Assembly: GCF_000378765.1 (NCBI RefSeq)
Contig: NZ_KB905342.1
Location: 868,001 to 932,000 of the forward strand
Direction of reading: 5' to 3'
Length of the DNA: 64,000 nt
DNA from: Psychroflexus tropicus DSM 15496
GTDB taxonomy: Bacteria > Bacteroidota > Bacteroidia > Flavobacteriales > Flavobacteriaceae
Positions 43,584 to 52,500 of the stretch are shown in pieces. Under the pieces are notes generated by a model. The model saw nothing but the letters and a program-made list of their open reading frames with translations. It did no database searches and was not told the DNA's origin. Positions within the stretch are counted from its first letter, which is position 1. Each line of letters starts with the position of its first letter. The position numbers were made by a program, and so were the translations under genes.

Positions 43584-45329
43584 TTATTCTTTTTTCAATT
43601 CTACTATCATCCATTCTAGTCGATTCCTTGCTGAACTAATACAGTCCAAATAGCTCATATAATTAATGTCGGATTGAACAGACTTTATTGATTTTTCAAT
43701 TTTACCGCCCATTAGAATTATGTCTATTGGTTGATTTCCAAAATATTCCCCTAATTCGTCTCTGTATCGTTGAGCCTGGCTTTCTGTCTCTCTTGTTAAT
43801 GTGAAACTTGGTCTTTTAAACTCAATTAGCAACAATCGTCTGCTTATGGTTCTACCAAGGAATAAATCTGGTCGCTTCTTAGAGTTCTTTCCTTTGTATT
43901 TCTTGTCAAGCATATTTTTAATTGCTGTTTTTAAGTTGGTGTCAGAAAACAGCACAGAGTAATCGTCACCAAGAACCCACGTACTTTTTTCTAGGGCAGT
44001 ATGAATGTCCTTTTCAAGAGTTTTAGGGTTATGAATGAGTAAGGTTAGTTCATCCAAATATCTCAGTCGGTTAATTGCTTGACTGGTTACAATACTCATT
44101 TCTAAAAGGCCAAATTCAGAAAGAGCGTCTGCGAACTTTTCAATGTCTTGGTTTTGGGTCTCTTGAATATTTGAAACGATATCCCAATAATGGTCTTTCT
44201 CCATTGCAGAAACCATAACTGAAATAACTGTATTTATGCGGTCTTCAGTTTCGCCATAGAACTTTTCAAGTGTCTTGTAAAATGCTTTTTTGGCAAATGG
44301 CTGCTTAAACACTGGTAGTTTGGCTAGTTCCTTATTTATCTTTCTTTGATACCTAGCTCTTGCCATTTCCATGTCTGTGGCAAAAACTTCGTCCACAGAC
44401 TTTTTAACTTTTTTGGTAGTATCATCAAGAATGGTCTTGTAAAGTTTACTATTCTCAATAATGGCTCCATGGTCAGCTGTAACATCGTCTTCCAAATCGT
44501 CACAAATTATTTCGCCATAAATTCTATTCTTTAGCTTCTTAGGAATTAAGTCATCATCTTTTAAAAGATTTTGAGGACGACCAATAATCTTGTTATTAAC
44601 TCGAGTTACAATTCCTGCTTGCTTTATTGGTTTTGGTGTTATTGTATATATTAATGTCGCTTCTTTTCCTTCGTGGATAATTTTCTTTTCATAGGTTTTT
44701 CCTGCCAAGTCTTCAACTCCAAGTTTCTCGTTGTTTATGAAAAGTTCAAAGTCATGTTCTCGTCCATAATCCCACATTAGAATTTGGCCGAGCCTAGTTG
44801 AACTTGGAAAGTCCAAGTTTTGATTTAGTCCAAAAAGAGTAATAGTAGTGCCGTGTTTTTCTTTGTCACAAGCTTCTGTCTCGATAGGTAGAGGCACCTT
44901 TTCAAGGTCATAATTCCCTTTGGCAAGTTCAGACTTGTTGATTTTAAGGGTTGTTTTTACTCCATTAGAGAAAGTCTCAATTTGCATTATTTCAGCAACC
45001 ATAAGTCCTGAAAATTTACCAATTCCCTTTCTGCCTTTTACTTTTCTTTTTTTCTTGAAGGTTGTGTCACCTTTTCTACTTGTCCGACTATTAGCAACGT
45101 TCAAATATTCAGAACGGACTTCATTTTCTTTCATGCCTGAACCATTGTCGGAAACAATTATTTTCGGGTCTGGTGTCAGTTCTTTAGGCAGGAATATTTC
45201 AACCTTTTCAGAGTCTGCATCATATGCGTTGTCGATAAGTTCTTTAATAGCATCTTCGGTCGAACGATACGTTTCGCCTAGTAATTCGGCTAGTTTGGTG
45301 TCTACTTTGAAGTATGCTTGATTACTCAT
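43584..45329 (-). CDS. GHKL ATPase with C-terminal PD-(D/E)XK-like nuclease domain
   Basis: 581 aa. The N-terminal GHKL (Hsp90/MutL-type) ATPase shows ELIDNAYDAD (about 30-39, N box), DNGSGM (about 60-65) and GRKGIGKFSGL (about 99-109). The C-terminal about 100 residues have RPDLFLG...LLLIEFKRPS (D488, E503, K505), a PD-(D/E)XK core as in Shedu-like nucleases. An ATPase sensor fused to a nuclease is a common plan in anti-phage systems, so defence is the best guess. Its partner in the same cassette is a nuclease-Fic fusion 11 bp upstream. Confidence 0.75.
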   Translation of the reverse strand: MSNQAYFKVDTKLAELLGETYRSTEDAIKELIDNAYDADSEKVEIFLPKELTPDPKIIVSDNGSGMKENEVRSEYLNVANSRTSRKGDTTFKKKRKVKGRKGIGKFSGLMVAEIMQIETFSNGVKTTLKINKSELAKGNYDLEKVPLPIETEACDKEKHGTTITLFGLNQNLDFPSSTRLGQILMWDYGREHDFELFINNEKLGVEDLAGKTYEKKIIHEGKEATLIYTITPKPIKQAGIVTRVNNKIIGRPQNLLKDDDLIPKKLKNRIYGEIICDDLEDDVTADHGAIIENSKLYKTILDDTTKKVKKSVDEVFATDMEMARARYQRKINKELAKLPVFKQPFAKKAFYKTLEKFYGETEDRINTVISVMVSAMEKDHYWDIVSNIQETQNQDIEKFADALSEFGLLEMSIVTSQAINRLRYLDELTLLIHNPKTLEKDIHTALEKSTWVLGDDYSVLFSDTNLKTAIKNMLDKKYKGKNSKKRPDLFLGRTISRRLLLIEFKRPSFTLTRETESQAQRYRDELGEYFGNQPIDIILMGGKIEKSIKSVQSDINYMSYLDCISSARNRLEWMIVELKKE

Positions 45330-45340
45330 CTTTTTTATTA

Positions 45341-46522
45341 TTATTCTTCACCAAAAATCGCTTGTGTGATAATTCTTTCTAGTGTTTCGTAGTTGTTATT
45401 TTGAGCATCTGTCAAAGCCGAGAAATAGGAAGGTTTGTCTTCAATAACAACCTTTAATTGAAGCCCCAATAGTTCAGAGACTTGTTGGTTTAGCAAAAAT
45501 CTTGCAACTCGTCCATTTCCGTCCATGAATGGGTGTATGCTCAGAAAATCACCATGGAATTTAGTAATTGCTTTAATTTTCTTTTTTCTAGAACCCAATA
45601 AGACTTTTTTATAGTTTGTTCTCCATTCCTTGAGCAGTGCTTCGGTAAGCTCAGAAACTTTCTCAGGGGAAGGAGGTGTATATGCAACTTTGTCAGGGGT
45701 TCCTGAAGGTGAACCAATCCAAACTTTGTGAGTTCTTAGCCTTCCCAAACCAGGCACATTGAAACCATACATTATAAGCTTGTGAATGCTACATAATTCT
45801 TCAATAGTTATTCCAACTGTCAAAGTTTCAATGGTTGGAAACTCTAATCTTTTCTTATCACTTTTTACATTTTGTGTTGATTCGACTAAGAAATTCAGTG
45901 TGCTTTGCGTAGCACTTATAAATTCACTAATTGCACTCTCTGATTCTAAAGACTTTTTGCAACAAGCGTCAATTTTTTTAGATAATGCTGATATAATTTC
46001 ATTACTCTGCTCATTGAGTAATTGACTAAGCTTTGATTGTTGATGAGCAAAGAAGGCCAACTGTTCTTCTTTGTTCATTTTGATTCGTAGATATTTTAAT
46101 CTTATTGAAAATCCAATTGCTGAATCAAGAATGGTTCGTAGTCTTTCATTATCGTAAATTATGGCTTTGGCATTTTCGTCTTTTGCCTTTTTCTTAAGTG
46201 CTTTTTTTTGAGTTGGCGACAAACTCTGATTTGTTATAAATACAATTCCATTTGCATTATTCGCTGCAACTCCATCTAAGTCATGAACAAACTTTCTTCG
46301 AATTGCTGCATAAGTTTTTTGCGTAGTGGCAAAATAGGCAGCACCTATATATGTCCAAGAATTCTTTTCGCATACAACATCTTTAAGACCATCAGGGCCA
46401 CCTAAAGGACTTTGAGAGTCGATTGAATTAAAGCCATCAACTATTAAAATATCAGCACAGAATCTTTCTGCATTAGTTTGGCCTTCTCGCCACAATGTCA
46501 ATTTATACTCTGTCTTTTTCAT
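45341..46522 (-). CDS. Fic-domain protein with N-terminal restriction-endonuclease-like domain
   Basis: 393 aa. The Fic motif IHPFMDGNGRVARF is complete (HPFMDGNGR at 330-338), predicting AMP or other nucleotide transfer onto a target protein. The N-terminal 150 residues resemble the Mrr/PD-(D/E)XK-like modules of defence proteins (SPLGGPDGLKDV near 38-49, then AAYFATTQKTY; GIVFITNQSLSP). The catalytic Lys seems replaced by Ala-Tyr, so this part may be a DNA-binding or sensor domain. A helical segment links both. It is the first gene of cassette 4, followed by the GHKL ATPase-nuclease. Confidence 0.75.
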   Translation of the reverse strand: MKKTEYKLTLWREGQTNAERFCADILIVDGFNSIDSQSPLGGPDGLKDVVCEKNSWTYIGAAYFATTQKTYAAIRRKFVHDLDGVAANNANGIVFITNQSLSPTQKKALKKKAKDENAKAIIYDNERLRTILDSAIGFSIRLKYLRIKMNKEEQLAFFAHQQSKLSQLLNEQSNEIISALSKKIDACCKKSLESESAISEFISATQSTLNFLVESTQNVKSDKKRLEFPTIETLTVGITIEELCSIHKLIMYGFNVPGLGRLRTHKVWIGSPSGTPDKVAYTPPSPEKVSELTEALLKEWRTNYKKVLLGSRKKKIKAITKFHGDFLSIHPFMDGNGRVARFLLNQQVSELLGLQLKVVIEDKPSYFSALTDAQNNNYETLERIITQAIFGEE

Positions 46523-46801
46523 TTTTTACATGTGCCCCAACTCGTTATATGTGTATAAAAGTACATGTTTATCTGAAACAGTTACGAGACAAACGCATGT
46601 TTTTATCATTTTTATCCTTTTGATTTAAATTCGTTCATTAAAATCTTACCTAGACCTTTTCAAAAAAATTCTATTTGTTTATCTGATCATTGTTTACAAT
46701 ACCTATTTAGAGATTCAGAAAACTATTCATTTAAAACAGATTAAATTTTAAGGGGTGTTTGTTTTTTTCTTCCGTGCATAGCACAATGGATCAAGTGGGT
46801 T

Positions 46802-46920
46802 TTGTCAAGGCTTTTAGAGAACAAATCAGGAGTGTCTGCGATGTAGTAACCCCGATAGCTATCGGGGTTCAAGGAAGTAGAAACCTTATTTGTGGACTAA
46901 AACTCGTATAGCCTTGACAA
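46802..46920. repeat. nested inverted repeat with perfect 22-bp palindrome in its centre
   Basis: AACCCCGATAG/CTATCGGGGTT (46848-46869) is a perfect palindrome. It is flanked by outer arms TTGTCAAGGCT near 46802 and AGCCTTGACAA near 46910, and the arms also share CAAAT/ATTTG, so about 120 bp could form one long stem or cruciform. The core CCCGATAGCTATCGGG occurs again at 47243-47258. Confidence 0.65.
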
Positions 46921-47106
46921 GTTCCATAAGCGCCTTAGCCATTCTTTTTACACCACTTAAGAGCAGAGCTTACAGATAAGTTAAGCGAGGTGAATAAGGG
47001 GGATAAACATAGAATGGGTTATTAGCTACCTGTTTTTTGACGACCCGAAAAACAAAGAAGGCTTGATCCATTAAAAGCCCCTTAAAATGGGTCAGCCAGT
47101 GCTTGG

Positions 47107-47226
47107 ATGTTTAGTGATGTTGAAGTGAGGCCAGAAGAAGTCCTCACTGAACATCTGGTTAAGAACATCAAAGCGCTTGGCGTTCCTATTAAAAGGCGGA
47201 CTTGTCAGTTTTTTGTGACGAAATGA
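47107..47226 (+). pseudogene. short frame, possible gene remnant (39 aa)
   Basis: The frame MFSDVEVRPEEVLTEHL...IKALGVPIKRRTCQF reads like real protein, but only 39 codons remain and no upstream part is open. It may be the tail of a decayed gene of the mobile element. Low confidence. Confidence 0.25.
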
Positions 47227-47231
47227 AGTGT

Positions 47232-47268
47232 CCCTAACCAGTCCCGATAGCTATCGGGACGGTTAGGG
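47232..47268. repeat. 37-bp near-perfect palindrome
   Basis: CCCTAACC-A-GTCCCGATAG / CTATCGGGAC-GGTTAGGG: 18 bp per arm with one unpaired A. It shares the 16-bp core CCCGATAGCTATCGGG with the palindrome at 46848-46869. It could be a terminator-like hairpin without T tract, a protein-binding site or a repetitive palindrome of the genome. Confidence 0.7.
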
Positions 47269-47398
47269 GAAGCGAAATGAAGGGTACAAAACAACAGATA
47301 GGTCCAAGACCCAAAGTGAAGCTCTTTTCCTGACATGTAGCCTTAGCGGAATACAAGGGAATGGGCTTAACTTAACTTGATATGACTATCAGGTCTCT

Positions 47399-48691
47399 TC
47401 AGGAGCTATGCTTAGTTTTCTTGTTTGATAATTCCATTTCATCTTTTTTGGCCATTATGTTTTCTAAACTAGACATATCATCACTGATTTTATTTTCCAG
47501 AACCTTTGCATAAATCTGAGTTGTAGATAATTTAGTATGCCCTAAGAGTTTAGAAACCGTTTCAATAGGTACTCCGTTAGATAAAGTAACTGTTGTGGCA
47601 AACGTATGCCTTGCAGAATGAAAAGTAATATGTTTCCTGACCTTTGAGGCCTTCATAACCTCTTTGATGTACTTATTCATCTTTTGGTTAGAAAGCACTG
47701 GGAATAAACGTTTATTTTCAAGCTCATACATTTTCTCCATGTACTTCTTCAAGATACGATCAGCTTTGTGGAGTAGGGGAGCCTTTACAGATTCATTTGT
47801 TTTTTCACGTTTAGTAGATATCCAGTTTTTTCCATCCATTCCTTTTACGATATGATCCTTAGTGAGTTCTTTAAGATCTCCGTAACTAAGTCCAGTATAA
47901 CAGGCAAATAAAAATATATCTTTTACCCGTTCCAAAGATTCACTTTTAAAGTAGGTTTCCTCCAGCAGTTTCAATTCACGTTCCGACAAAAACTGTCGTT
48001 CATTCTTTTCAAACCTCATTTTATAATTCTGAAACGGATTTTTTTCTAACCATTCTAATTTGATAGCGAGATTAATCATTTTCTTTAAGCGTTCGAGGTG
48101 CTTCATTGTACCATTATTACCACAGGTTTTCCTTTCCTTTTTAGCATTGTAGCTCCTCACGAACATCTCAAATTCGGTGATAAATTTATAGTTGATTTGT
48201 TTCAGGTAGATATCACTGGTTTTCTTTTTTTCCTTAAGGAACTCTTTTAAATATTTCGCAGTGGTGTGGTAATTCTTAAGTGTACCCCACTTTAGAACAC
48301 TTTTCATAGTTTTATTATGGTATTCTACAATATCCGCAAGGGTCTTATGCTCTTGATCTAATCCTTGGTAACAGGCCTTAACTTTATCAGCAGTGATTAA
48401 ATTATCCTTATCCAGTATTTTCTTTTGAGTGTCTAGTAATTTGGAATACACTTGATCCAAATAGCTATTTAGAGTTTTTATCCTGGGAGTGTTTCCTCTA
48501 AGTCGGCCTTTAGAACTATCCCATTCATTCACTGAAGTTTTTCTTTTTAAGCTCATTTCAGCGCGTTTACCATTGACCGTAATTCGTGCATAAATAGAAA
48601 GTTCTTCTTTGTTACTGTCGAGTTTTCTGGTGAAGAAAAGCACCGAGAATGTCGTAAAATCAGGCATAGCAAGTGTCTTTAAGTTAAACAA
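47399..48691 (-). CDS. tyrosine recombinase (island integrase)
   Basis: 430 aa. It has an arm-binding domain (about 10-110), a SAM-like core-binding domain (about 120-225) and a catalytic domain with the C-terminal motifs HSARHTFATT, LLGHTKLSTTQIYAKV and the nucleophile Tyr in the last. The first catalytic Arg is replaced by Ser in CYTGLSYGDL, as known for IntDOT-type integrases of Bacteroidota conjugative transposons. Met 9 (MPDFTTFSV) is an alternative start. It lies next to the tRNA-Pro att site and reads away from it, so it is the integrase of this island. Confidence 0.92.
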   Translation of the reverse strand: MFNLKTLAMPDFTTFSVLFFTRKLDSNKEELSIYARITVNGKRAEMSLKRKTSVNEWDSSKGRLRGNTPRIKTLNSYLDQVYSKLLDTQKKILDKDNLITADKVKACYQGLDQEHKTLADIVEYHNKTMKSVLKWGTLKNYHTTAKYLKEFLKEKKKTSDIYLKQINYKFITEFEMFVRSYNAKKERKTCGNNGTMKHLERLKKMINLAIKLEWLEKNPFQNYKMRFEKNERQFLSERELKLLEETYFKSESLERVKDIFLFACYTGLSYGDLKELTKDHIVKGMDGKNWISTKREKTNESVKAPLLHKADRILKKYMEKMYELENKRLFPVLSNQKMNKYIKEVMKASKVRKHITFHSARHTFATTVTLSNGVPIETVSKLLGHTKLSTTQIYAKVLENKISDDMSSLENIMAKKDEMELSNKKTKHSS

Positions 48692-48760
48692 TAAGTGTTA
48701 AAGACGAAAGTAAAATCAATCTAATGATCCTTCTAAGATAGTAAAATGAGGTGTAAAAAC

Positions 48761-48779
48761 TATTCACCGAATCATTCAC
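48761..48779 (+). repeat. arm-type integrase site candidate, right end
   Basis: TATTCACCGAATCATTCAC, 18 of 19 identical to 1328-1346 and in the same orientation. It lies 70 bp upstream of the integrase start codon and 104 bp from the att core, so it could also serve integrase autoregulation. Confidence 0.55.
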
Positions 48780-48824
48780 CAGACAGGGTGATATCAAAGC
48801 ATATCAAATAATGCTATAAAAACA

Positions 48825-48860
48825 AAAAACACTGAAAATCAATAGATTAACAGTGTTTTT
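48825..48860. terminator. hairpin terminator between tRNA-Pro and integrase
   Basis: A 10-bp stem AAAAACACTG / CAGTGTTTTT with an inner AATC/GATT pairing. It can act in both directions and would end the tRNA-Pro transcript about 25 bp after the mature 3' end. Confidence 0.7.
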
Positions 48861-48882
48861 GTATCCGTATCAAGTACGGTTC

Positions 48883-48897
48883 GTCGGGGTGGCAGGA
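48883..48897. repeat. right attachment-site copy in tRNA-Pro
   Basis: GTCGGGGTGGCAGGA, identical to 1254-1268. It comprises the base after the tRNA, the discriminator, the acceptor 3' strand and the beginning of the T arm of tRNA-Pro. Confidence 0.85.
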
Positions 48898-48958
48898 TTC
48901 GAACCTGCGACCTCCTGCTCCCAAAGCAGGCGCGATGACCGGGCTACGCTACACCCCG
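48884..48958 (-). tRNA. tRNA-Pro (anticodon TGG)
   Basis: A full cloverleaf can be drawn: acceptor CGGGGTG/CACCCCG, anticodon arm CTGCT-TTGGGAG-CAG with anticodon TGG, T loop GGTTCGAATCC, discriminator A. CCA is not encoded. The 3' end is the integration site of the island. Confidence 0.95.
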
Positions 48959-49016
48959 ATTAGTGTATGATTATTTTTTATGATTAGATGGGTCTCGCTA
49001 CATCTAACTATTTCAG

Positions 49017-49100
49017 CGGAGAGACAGGGACTCGAACCCTGGCGACGTTTGACCGTCGACAGATTAGCAATCTGCTGCATTACCACTCTGCCACCTCTCC
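49017..49100 (-). tRNA. tRNA-Ser (anticodon GCT)
   Basis: Acceptor GGAGAGG/TCTCTCC, anticodon loop within AGATTGCTAATCT (GCT), a long variable arm (GTCGACGGTCAAACGTCGCC) typical of serine tRNAs, T loop GGTTCGAGTCC and discriminator G. CCA is not encoded. It follows tRNA-Pro after about 60 bp. Confidence 0.95.
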
Positions 49101-49198
49101 AATGTATTTAAGAACTTGCGCGTTTTGCGGTTGCAAATATAAGTGCATTTTTGATTTTGGCAAAGCTAAATCAAATTAATTTATGTTTCTTTTTAAGC

Positions 49199-49495
49199 TT
49201 AAAAGTTCTCCTCCAATTTTACGATCAAATCGTTAGCGTCCATCTTACCGCTTTGCCTCCAGATCATCTCACCAGCACTATACATCATGTAGGTTGGAAG
49301 CTTTTTGACCTTCAATGCTTCTACCAGTTCTGCATTTTTTTCTGCATCGATTTTGATGAGCTTTGCCTTATCTCCTACGGCTGCGCTTACATCCCTTAAC
49401 TGGTCATGAATCTGTTGACATTCTTCACTCCATTCAGCAAAAAAATTCAGTAAAATGGGTTTTTGTTCATCGATTAGTTCACCAAACTTGGTCAT
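49199..49495 (-). CDS. thioredoxin-like protein lacking one active-site cysteine
   Basis: 98 aa with a thioredoxin fold: LLNFFAEWSEECQQI in the place of the WCGPC motif, IDAEKNAELVEALKVKKLPTYMMY with the conserved cis-Pro (about 66), and GKMDANDLI at the end. The first redox Cys is Ser (WSEEC), so disulfide reduction by the usual mechanism is unlikely. It may act as a monothiol or binding protein. It is encoded after the efflux operon on the same strand, 52 bp downstream of the RND pump. Confidence 0.85.
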   Translation of the reverse strand: MTKFGELIDEQKPILLNFFAEWSEECQQIHDQLRDVSAAVGDKAKLIKIDAEKNAELVEALKVKKLPTYMMYSAGEMIWRQSGKMDANDLIVKLEENF

Positions 49496-49547
49496 CTGTT
49501 CTGATTTTAAATAAAATTAATTTAAAATATATAAACCTGCAAATCTT

Positions 49548-52500
49548 TTATTTAGAGGTAGTTGCAGCTTCCGGTTGTTTTTTAAATCTTAATTTTGCTC
49601 TCACTACCAGATAGAACATCACCGGAACTACAACCAAGGTTAGAAAAGTAGCAAAGATGAGTCCGAAGATCACGGTCCATGCCAAAGGCCCCCAAAAGAT
49701 CACATTATCTCCTCCTACATAGACTTCTGGAGCATAATCGATGAACAGTCCGAAGAAGTCAATGTTTAAGCCCACGGCAAGCGGGATAAGTCCCAGTACT
49801 GTTGTGATAGCCGTTAGTAATACAGGTCTTAACCTGGATTTTCCTCCAGCCACAATTTCTTCAAAGTATTGTTGTCTATTCAGCATGAGGTCATCATCTA
49901 TGTCTAATTTTTCTTTTCTTCGATCGATTAAGATTTGGGTATAATCCACCAGAACAATCGCATTATTAACTACAATACCCGCCAAAGAGATAATACCCAT
50001 CATTGTCATAATGATGATAAAATCCATCTGGAAAATACCAAGACCGAAGAACACTCCACCCAAGCTTAATATAACCGCTGTTAAAATGATAATAGGTTTG
50101 GAGATAGAGTTAAATTGAGCTACTAAAATTAATAAGATTCCTCCTACAGCCAATAGCAGGGCCTTAAGCAGAAAGTTTAAGTTATCCTCTTGTTCCTCTT
50201 GTTCACCCGTAAACTTATAGTCTATGCCTTCTTCGAGGTCAAAATAGGTTAATTCTTTCTCCAGCTGCGTTACAATTTCATTCCCATTATAGCCACCTAA
50301 AACATTAGAATATAAGGTGATCACTCGTTTTAAGTCTTTACGTTTAATCGATGAAAAGGTTGAGGCAGGCTTGGTTTTAATCAAACTCGAAATCGGCGTT
50401 TGAATAATTTCTCCTCGATTATTTCTGAAAGTAATAGGCTGATTGAAAATCGCATTTTCATCATATCGTAATTCTTCATTAAATCTGACGTTGATTTGGT
50501 AATCATCCTCGTCATCTTTAAAAGTAGAAGCCTCTTCTCCAAAGACTGACCTTCTGATCACCTGCCCCACCTGTGCTGATGAAATCCCAAGCTTACCTGC
50601 TTTAGCTTTATCTACAATGACATCTAGCTCTGGTTTGGACTTGTTGATATCAATTTTTAGTTCTTCAATACCCTCGATGCCTGTTTCATTAATAAATTCA
50701 CTCATACGCTTGGCTTCTTCAAGCATCAATTCGTAGTTGTCTCCTGTGAGTTCTATGTTAATAGGATAGCCCGCTGGTGGTCCTGCAGCATCCTTTTCTA
50801 CAATGATGGAGACTCCAGGGAATCCTTGAACAGCATCCCTCACTTCATTTAGGACCGTACTACTCTTTACGCCCCTCCTCAATCGGAATTCGCGCATAGA
50901 TAGTGTGACTTTACCACGATGTGGCATTTCATTGACCTGCCCTGTATTGTTATTGGGGTTTCCAGAACCTTTACCAACTTGGGAGATAGCCGACTCTACC
51001 ATAAAGTTGTATCCATCTTCATCTTCATATTTACTAATGACATCAAAAATACGCTGCTCTACTTCCTTAGTCAACGCATTGGTTTTGTGAATACTGGTCC
51101 CCTCGGGATATTCGATATAAGCCATGATTTGATTGGGCTGGTTTTCTGGAAAAAACAGAACCTTGGGCTGTACAATTCCAATCAATACAAAAGATAAAAT
51201 CAAGATTCCAATCGTACCAAAAAAGAACAGATAAGCCTTCTTCTTGTACAGGGCAAACTTCAAGGTCTTTTCGTAAAAGTTTTCCAGTTTTTTCAACAGG
51301 ATAAACTGGAAATAATAGATGGCTTTAATTAAAAATAATTTATACACCCACAATAAGATAGAGGAGAGGATAGCTAAATTTCCGAGCCCTCTAAATGCTC
51401 CTAGGTCTGCGATGAAACCTATTGCCAAGAAAATACCGCCGATGATGAATAAAATCAAACTCCATCGGATCACCTGCTTATTTTTCAATTTTTTCTCCTC
51501 CACTTTCATGAAGTCTGACGTAAGCATAGCATTGATCACCAAAGCCACAAATAAAGACGAACCTAAAACGACAGAAAGCGTGATTGGAAAATAGATCATG
51601 AACTTACCTATGGTTCCTGGCCAAAGTCCAAGCGGGAAGAAGGCAGCTAGGGTTGTAGCTGTAGAAGCGATAATGGGCCAGGCGATTTCTCCAATACCTT
51701 GCTTTGCGGCTTCTGTACGGCTCATCCCCTGATCCATGAGAGAATAGACGTTTTCTACTACAACTATTCCATTGTCTACCAGCATTCCCAATCCCATGAC
51801 TAGTCCAAAAAGAACCATGGTGTTTAGCGTGAATCCAAAGGCAGAAAGAATTATCAAGGACAGTAACATCGACATAGGAATGGCCACCCCTACAAAAAGT
51901 GCATTTCTAAAGCCTAGGAAAAACATCAATACGATAATCACCAGCAAGACCCCGAAAATGATATTGTTAACTAAGTCGTTCACCTGATTTTCAGTTTTTA
52001 TAGACTGATCATTAGATAAACTTATATTTAGAGCTTCGGGATAATAAGACTCTACCTCAGCATTTACAATTTTTTTGATCTCTTCGATCGCCTCAATCAT
52101 GTTTTTACCAGAGCGTTTTTTTACGTCTAGCATGACTACTTGTTCGCCATAATCCCTGGCAAAAGTGGTAGGATCTTTGGTGTGAAAGTTTACCTCGGCA
52201 ACATCTCTGAGGTATATCTCTCCACCATCATCTTTAATCACAATATCATTGAGCTGTTCTGGATTTTCAATTTCACCAAGAACACGAATATTTTTTTCGA
52301 TACCATTAGAAATGATGTTTCCGCCAGAAATGGTTTTGTTTTCATTGCGAATAGCTGTAAGTATATCTGTAAAGCTCACCTCCATGGCGGCCATTTTATA
52401 AATATCTACAGCGACCTCTACTTCTTTATCGTCAATTCCACGGACCTGTGCTTCCTTGATTTGAGGTAATAATTCTATTTTATCCTGTAAATGTTCTGCA

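Larger units (their letters stand above)
43568..46541. mobile_element. integron-like cassette 4 (GHKL ATPase-nuclease + Fic)
   Basis: Left end GTTGGGGCA (43568-43576) and right end TGCCCCAAC (46533-46541) are exact complements over 9 bp. The two genes inside leave only about 8 bp on the left and 10 bp on the right. After the right end the sequence CTCGTTATATG follows, not a full palindromic junction, so the chain probably ends here. Confidence 0.6.
46542..47398. other. gene-poor region with large palindromes
   Basis: 857 bp between the cassettes and the integrase. It holds two strong palindromes described separately (46848-46869 and 47232-47268), an outer inverted repeat TTGTCAAGGCT / AGCCTTGACAA around the first (about 46802-46920), and one 39-codon frame (47107-47226). 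Base composition is noticeably richer in G+C than its surroundings. No tRNA or known ncRNA was recognised. Confidence 0.5.
1254..48897. mobile_element. genomic island integrated in tRNA-Pro(TGG)
   Basis: The island is bounded by 15-bp direct repeats of the tRNA-Pro 3' end (1254-1268 and 48883-48897) and has a tyrosine integrase gene next to the intact tRNA. The 19-bp motif TATTCACCGAATC(C/A)TTCAC lies 60 bp inside the left repeat and 104 bp inside the right one, which fits integrase arm-type binding sites. Cargo: two split RHS loci, a type II secretion-like operon, an orphan RHS cassette, a dCas12f-sigma pair and a chain of gene cassettes with defence-like genes. I saw no conjugation or relaxase gene, so transfer would need help. 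Confidence 0.8.

Noticed and set aside
38915-46541. True class 1-type integron
   Set aside because: No IntI-like integrase with its extra motif is present, and the end words do not fully fit GTTRRRY/RYYYAAC. I therefore call the cassettes only integron-like.
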